Of a stretch of 22,308 bases of DNA, positions 20,142 through 22,308 are shown piece after piece. Below the pieces are notes generated by a model. That model saw only the letters and a list, made by a program, of their open reading frames with translations, did no database searches and was not told the DNA's origin. The translations under genes and the position numbers were made by a program. This DNA is from a virus, in the IMG/VR virus record IMGVR_UViG_3300025853_000738, positions 1 to 22,308 of that record; one strand, given 5' to 3'. Within the stretch, counting starts at the first letter, position 1. Every line of letters starts with the position of its first letter.

Positions 20142-20383
20142 TGAACAATTTTAGTGAGAGAGAATGGAAGATTATTAAAGCTATCGGTAAGAAACGAATG
20201 AGCTTGCGACAGATAAGTAAAGTAGTATTTACCAAAGAAGATGACAAACCTTTCGATGATACTATCAGTATTGGAAATAGTGTTAGGCGTATTATAGATA
20301 AGTGCAAGCATTACAACTTAGCGTGGACTTTAAAGAAAGAGACAGTTAACGGTAAGGTTATTGTTAACAAGGTTAAACTGTAA
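20141..20383 (+). CDS. winged-helix-like small protein, 80 aa
   Basis: Begins MNNFSEREWKIIKAIGKKRM, then SLRQISKVVFTKEDD, a helix-turn-helix pattern, then SVRRIIDKCKHYNLAWTLKK, a likely recognition helix and wing. The layout suits a small DNA-binding regulator or an adapter of the polymerase, whose stop overlaps its start (TAATG) with GGAG upstream. No named family is recognised. It closes the rightward replication operon. Confidence 0.65.
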   Translation: MNNFSEREWKIIKAIGKKRMSLRQISKVVFTKEDDKPFDDTISIGNSVRRIIDKCKHYNLAWTLKKETVNGKVIVNKVKL

Positions 20384-20454
20384 CGTACTCACTGTATTGA
20401 ATAAGGAAAGTCATTTCGTATAAGTACCAACAATACCAACAATCAATCATAAAC

Positions 20455-20475
20455 GCCTCATTGTAATAGTGAGGC
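20455..20475. terminator. hairpin between convergent genes
   Basis: GCCTCA (20455-20460) and TGAGGC (20470-20475) form a perfect 6-bp stem with a 9-nt loop. It overlaps the last codons of the leftward gene at 20458 and lies 70 bases after the rightward gene at 20383. No clear T run follows rightward; leftward, the tail is GTTTATGATTG. It probably terminates either direction weakly. Confidence 0.5.
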
Positions 20476-20841
20476 CCAATCTTCCCTATACTTGTTCCAC
20501 TTTGAATCACCGAAAGGTAATAGTGTAATTTTCTTAATGGTGAGAAGTTCCTCAACAGGTATAAAAAACCAGATTAAATGTTTAGCAATAAATATAATTA
20601 TTATGTCACAATCGTCTTTAGTGTACGATTTCTTAACTGATTTACCTTTACATACATTTGTTCCAAATCGTGGACCGTTTAGGAAACATGACTTGATTTG
20701 AAGCTTCAACATCTTCTTACCGTTGTCAACAATGTAATCGTAAACGCTATAGGATGATTGAGGTTTAGATATTAGTAGTCCTTTCTTAGTAGCTTCAAGC
20801 AAGAATTGAATCTCAGCTATATTTCCGTTTATATAGGACAT
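20458..20841 (-). CDS. PD-(D/E)xK nuclease of the QxK homing-enzyme type, 127 aa
   Basis: The order GNIAEIQFLLEATKKGLLIS, KPQSSYSVYDYIVDNG and KMLKLQIKSC gives an acidic helix (E10), a catalytic Asp near 34 and a QxK (QIK) at the usual ExK position. This pattern is known from group I intron-encoded nucleases such as I-Ssp6803I. The gene stands alone, opposite in direction to both neighbours, just after the polymerase operon. It fits a selfish free-standing homing nuclease or a small resolvase. No intron is visible in the polymerase. The start ATG 20841 has AGATATGTCC before it and no strong GGAG. Confidence 0.7.
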   Translation of the reverse strand: MSYINGNIAEIQFLLEATKKGLLISKPQSSYSVYDYIVDNGKKMLKLQIKSCFLNGPRFGTNVCKGKSVKKSYTKDDCDIIIIFIAKHLIWFFIPVEELLTIKKITLLPFGDSKWNKYREDWASLLQ

Positions 20842-20869
20842 ATCTAATTATACGCACTTGAAAGATTAC

Positions 20870-20900
20870 TTAACAAACAAGTAAACCACTCTACTATATA
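20870..20900 (+). promoter_or_regulatory. possible promoter for the metalloprotease gene
   Basis: TTAACA (20870-20875) and TATATA (20895-20900) are separated by 19 bp, a little long for a vegetative sigma promoter. ACTTG (near 20857) and CAAGT (near 20878) form an inverted repeat across the -35. The gap 20842-20968 must also hold the promoter of the leftward nuclease. No more is visible in this stretch. Confidence 0.35.
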
Positions 20901-20968
20901 CCTGACTTAAACTCCCTATAGAACCGACACATCTCACCTTGGTATCATTAAGGTACGGAGGAATTACG

Positions 20969-21277
20969 ATGTCCTACAATATCCCCAGACAGGTCAAACT
21001 CGGTGGCCAAACTATCAAAGTAAAAATAGTCCAGAATATCCCTAAAGAAGGTTGTACAGGCCTTTACAGGTGTTACTCCAATGAAATATTTGTACAAACG
21101 CAAGTCAATGGTAATGAGATAGCTGTTGAACAGGTCGAGCAAACGTTTTGGCATGAATATGCCCACGCTTTGTTAGATCACGCTCGGCAAGAAGAACTAT
21201 GTGATAATGAACCTTTTATCGATTTAATCGGTGAACTTCTCTATATGTCGATAGGGAAGTCTGTGAAATGGAGATAG
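20969..21277 (+). CDS. HEXXH metalloprotease-like protein, 102 aa
   Basis: ATG 20969 follows GGAGGAATTACG, far better than an upstream start at 20939. The protein is MSYNIPRQVKLGGQTIKVKI..., a short beta part, then QTFWHEYAHALLDHARQEEL with the zinc site HEYAH, and a helix with EPFIDLIGELLYMSI that may supply the third ligand. The order matches small phage ImmA/IrrE- or SprT-like proteins. Such proteases can cleave repressors to start induction, but many phage versions have no known target. It is followed at once by a gene of unknown role. Confidence 0.75.
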   Translation: MSYNIPRQVKLGGQTIKVKIVQNIPKEGCTGLYRCYSNEIFVQTQVNGNEIAVEQVEQTFWHEYAHALLDHARQEELCDNEPFIDLIGELLYMSIGKSVKWR

Positions 21278-21495
21278 GATACACCATTAATCGTTGCGGT
21301 AGAAAAAGGCTTTTACAGTTTTTTAAAAAAGTCAAAAATAGATGGGTTAAAATTGGTGAGTACAAAACTTATCCTTACGATGTTAAGGGTTATCTCTCGA
21401 CACTGAGGGAGGGTTCTTCACTTGTTTTGCTAGGTGAGGTTTGTGAAAAAACTTCAGATAGACTGGGATTAAAAACGTCAACAACGCCAAAATAG
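21268..21495 (+). CDS. hypothetical basic protein, 75 aa
   Basis: The start overlaps the end of the metalloprotease by 10 bases, with GGGAAG upstream. The product is basic and mixed alpha/beta: MEIGYTINRCGRKRLLQFFK then KNRWVKIGEYKTYPYDVKGY. No family is recognised. Its last 113 bases are antisense to the leftward gene 21383-21637, and both frames look protein-like, so at least one C-terminus may be shorter than drawn. Confidence 0.55.
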   Translation: MEIGYTINRCGRKRLLQFFKKVKNRWVKIGEYKTYPYDVKGYLSTLREGSSLVLLGEVCEKTSDRLGLKTSTTPK

Positions 21496-21637
21496 AATTT
21501 ACTTTAAAGCGGTGCTTAGTATTCTTTTTAACATCGCTTTTAATTTCAGGTAAGTTATTACTAATCCCTTCAACCTTTGTTTTAATCGTCGCTATATCAG
21601 CTACAATTTGTCGTGTCTCTTCAGGTGTGAAGCTCAT
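21383..21637 (-). CDS. coiled coil plus one-TM protein, XhlA-like layout, 84 aa
   Basis: Residues 1-40 (EETRQIVADIATIKTKVEGI, then NNLPEIKSDVKKN) have the heptad look of a coiled coil. Residues 47-64 (VNSILALLTFLIPVYLKF) are one membrane helix, and a short basic tail follows. This resembles the layout of phage XhlA-type hemolysin/holin partners, but with a longer tail. It starts in a one-base overlap (TAATG) with the stop of the spanin-like gene. Three membrane proteins in a row suggest a lysis cassette, though no endolysin is present inside this window. Confidence 0.55.
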   Translation of the reverse strand: MSFTPEETRQIVADIATIKTKVEGISNNLPEIKSDVKKNTKHRFKVNSILALLTFLIPVYLKFFHKPHLAKQVKNPPSVSRDNP

Positions 21638-22134
21638 TAGAAACTAATCCCTATTCCTACAAATGGTTCGAACTTATTAATCTTAGCACCAATTACGCCA
21701 TGAATATTCAAAAAAAACTCATGTTGATACATAATTCCAAAGTTTCTATTTACTTCCCTGAAATCACGTAACGACTCTGGTGCGAATTTTAACAGAGTGA
21801 TTCGATTACGAGCGCGGTTCTCAACTAATTTACTCTCTCGTTTCTCGCTACTTAAATCTTTTGATTTCGTTTTGTACTTTTTAGTTTGATCTTTATTGAC
21901 GATTCGAGTTTTAGTTCTGGTAATCTTTGTCCCATCTTTCTTCTCGATCACTTCAGTTGTTATCTCTTTCGTTTCGTCTTTTTTAATTGCTTCTTTTAGG
22001 TCTTCACGTTCTACAAGTTTAACAACTTCAACTTTCTCGATCTTTACTTTTTCAGGTGTAGAAAATCGGCCAGCTAGAAAAGCAACTGTTAAACCTATAC
22101 CAATGTAAATACCTAAAGTAGCTTTATTTGTCAT
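21637..22134 (-). CDS. N-terminally anchored, charged coiled protein, spanin-like, 165 aa
   Basis: ATG 22134 is preceded by GAAGGGTGCTA; a longer frame has no such site. Residues 5-22 (ATLGIYIGIGLTVAFLAG) are a single membrane helix or uncleaved signal. Next comes about 90 residues of Lys/Glu/Asp/Arg with a predicted long helix (VEREDLKEAIKKDETKEITT onward). The tail (NIHGVIGAKINKFEPFVGIG, ending ISF) looks like beta strands ending in Phe. An inner-membrane anchor, long charged middle and beta C-terminus occurs in phage spanins of Gram-negative hosts. The family is inferred from layout only. Confidence 0.55.
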   Translation of the reverse strand: MTNKATLGIYIGIGLTVAFLAGRFSTPEKVKIEKVEVVKLVEREDLKEAIKKDETKEITTEVIEKKDGTKITRTKTRIVNKDQTKKYKTKSKDLSSEKRESKLVENRARNRITLLKFAPESLRDFREVNRNFGIMYQHEFFLNIHGVIGAKINKFEPFVGIGISF

Positions 22135-22294
22135 TAGCACCCTTCTTTTGATAAGCGTTCGCAGCACCTAACCCGATACAGATGGTAGATAACGGAACGC
22201 CTACGTCAGTACCCTTGGTATAACCAAGGAACACTAAACCTATTATACCTAGAATACACGCCGAGTACCTTCTGTCTTGCCATAAATGTTTCAT
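22124..22294 (-). CDS. small two-segment membrane protein, holin-like, 56 aa
   Basis: From ATG 22294 the frame gives MKHLWQDRRYSACILGIIGL then VFLGYTKGTDVGVPLSTICI and ends in a charged tail GLGAANAYQKKGANDK. One strong hydrophobic segment (12-24) and a second weaker one (31-46) flank TKGTD, which fits a short two-helix holin or lysis-associated protein. TTGGTGGAAGT precedes the ATG. It overlaps the spanin-like gene by 11 bases. Only 14 bases of sequence lie upstream in this window, so its promoter and neighbours are not seen. An internal palindrome CCTTGGT-ATA-ACCAAGG lies at 22213-22229. Confidence 0.6.
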   Translation of the reverse strand: MKHLWQDRRYSACILGIIGLVFLGYTKGTDVGVPLSTICIGLGAANAYQKKGANDK

Positions 22295-22308
22295 ACTTCC
22301 ACCAATTC

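Overview
The window looks like part of a low-GC, double-stranded DNA tailed phage (or a phage-like plasmid). It has a full DNA replication and recombination toolkit: a primase-polymerase/helicase fusion, a family B DNA polymerase, an SF2 helicase, an SSB-like protein, and VRR-NUC, Cas4/RecB-like and HNH nucleases. Around these lie many very small genes packed with 1-11 nt overlaps, a set of small DNA-binding regulators, and at the right edge a run of small membrane proteins that could be lysis genes. I see no structural, packaging or integrase gene, no tRNA and no CRISPR. The host cannot be named. Shine-Dalgarno sites of GGAG type are clear and gene density is bacterial. A spanin-like protein at the right edge would hint at a Gram-negative host, but this is weak.

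Layout. (1) Positions 1-680 are non-coding and repeat-rich: a roughly 20-bp motif repeated on a 42-bp period, then a 13-bp tandem array. (2) 681-3502 is an extremely AT-rich block with one rightward small gene and a leftward operon of seven or eight small acidic proteins, ended by a hairpin terminator at 912-930. (3) 3503-4308 is non-coding. It holds nested palindromes, more copies of the 20-bp motif and an almost pure A+T tract, and is a candidate replication origin. (4) 4309-5833 is a leftward set including a DUF6283-like protein and an HNH endonuclease. (5) 5834-6405 is a divergent control region with four copies of a 13-bp palindrome of form (A/G)GAAC-N3-GTTCT. (6) 6406-9696 is a rightward run of small regulators (RHH-like, two XRE-like, ParB-like), a two-TM protein and unknown small proteins. 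(7) 15259-9693 is a leftward replication operon: SF2 helicase, two micro-ORFs, DUF3310, VRR-NUC, then an RNA element plus leader peptide before the TTG-started primase-helicase, then two zinc-cysteine proteins and two small proteins. (8) 15338-20383 runs rightward: LPWD-motif protein, DUF2800-like nuclease, SSB-like protein, a hairpin terminator, PolB and a winged-helix-like protein. (9) 20458-22294 has a free-standing PD-(D/E)xK/QxK nuclease, a small HEXXH metalloprotease, an unknown, and three leftward small membrane proteins.

How it may work together (inference): the regulator run and the palindromic operators would form an early control switch. The two divergent modules meeting at 15.26-15.34 kb would supply replication and recombination proteins. 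The repeats and AT tract at 3.5-4.3 kb would be a site where those proteins act. The most interesting non-coding signals are the helically phased repeats with related copies beside the AT tract, the four-site operator region, and the intergenic pseudoknot that appears to mask the ribosome binding site of a leader peptide coupled to the primase-helicase.
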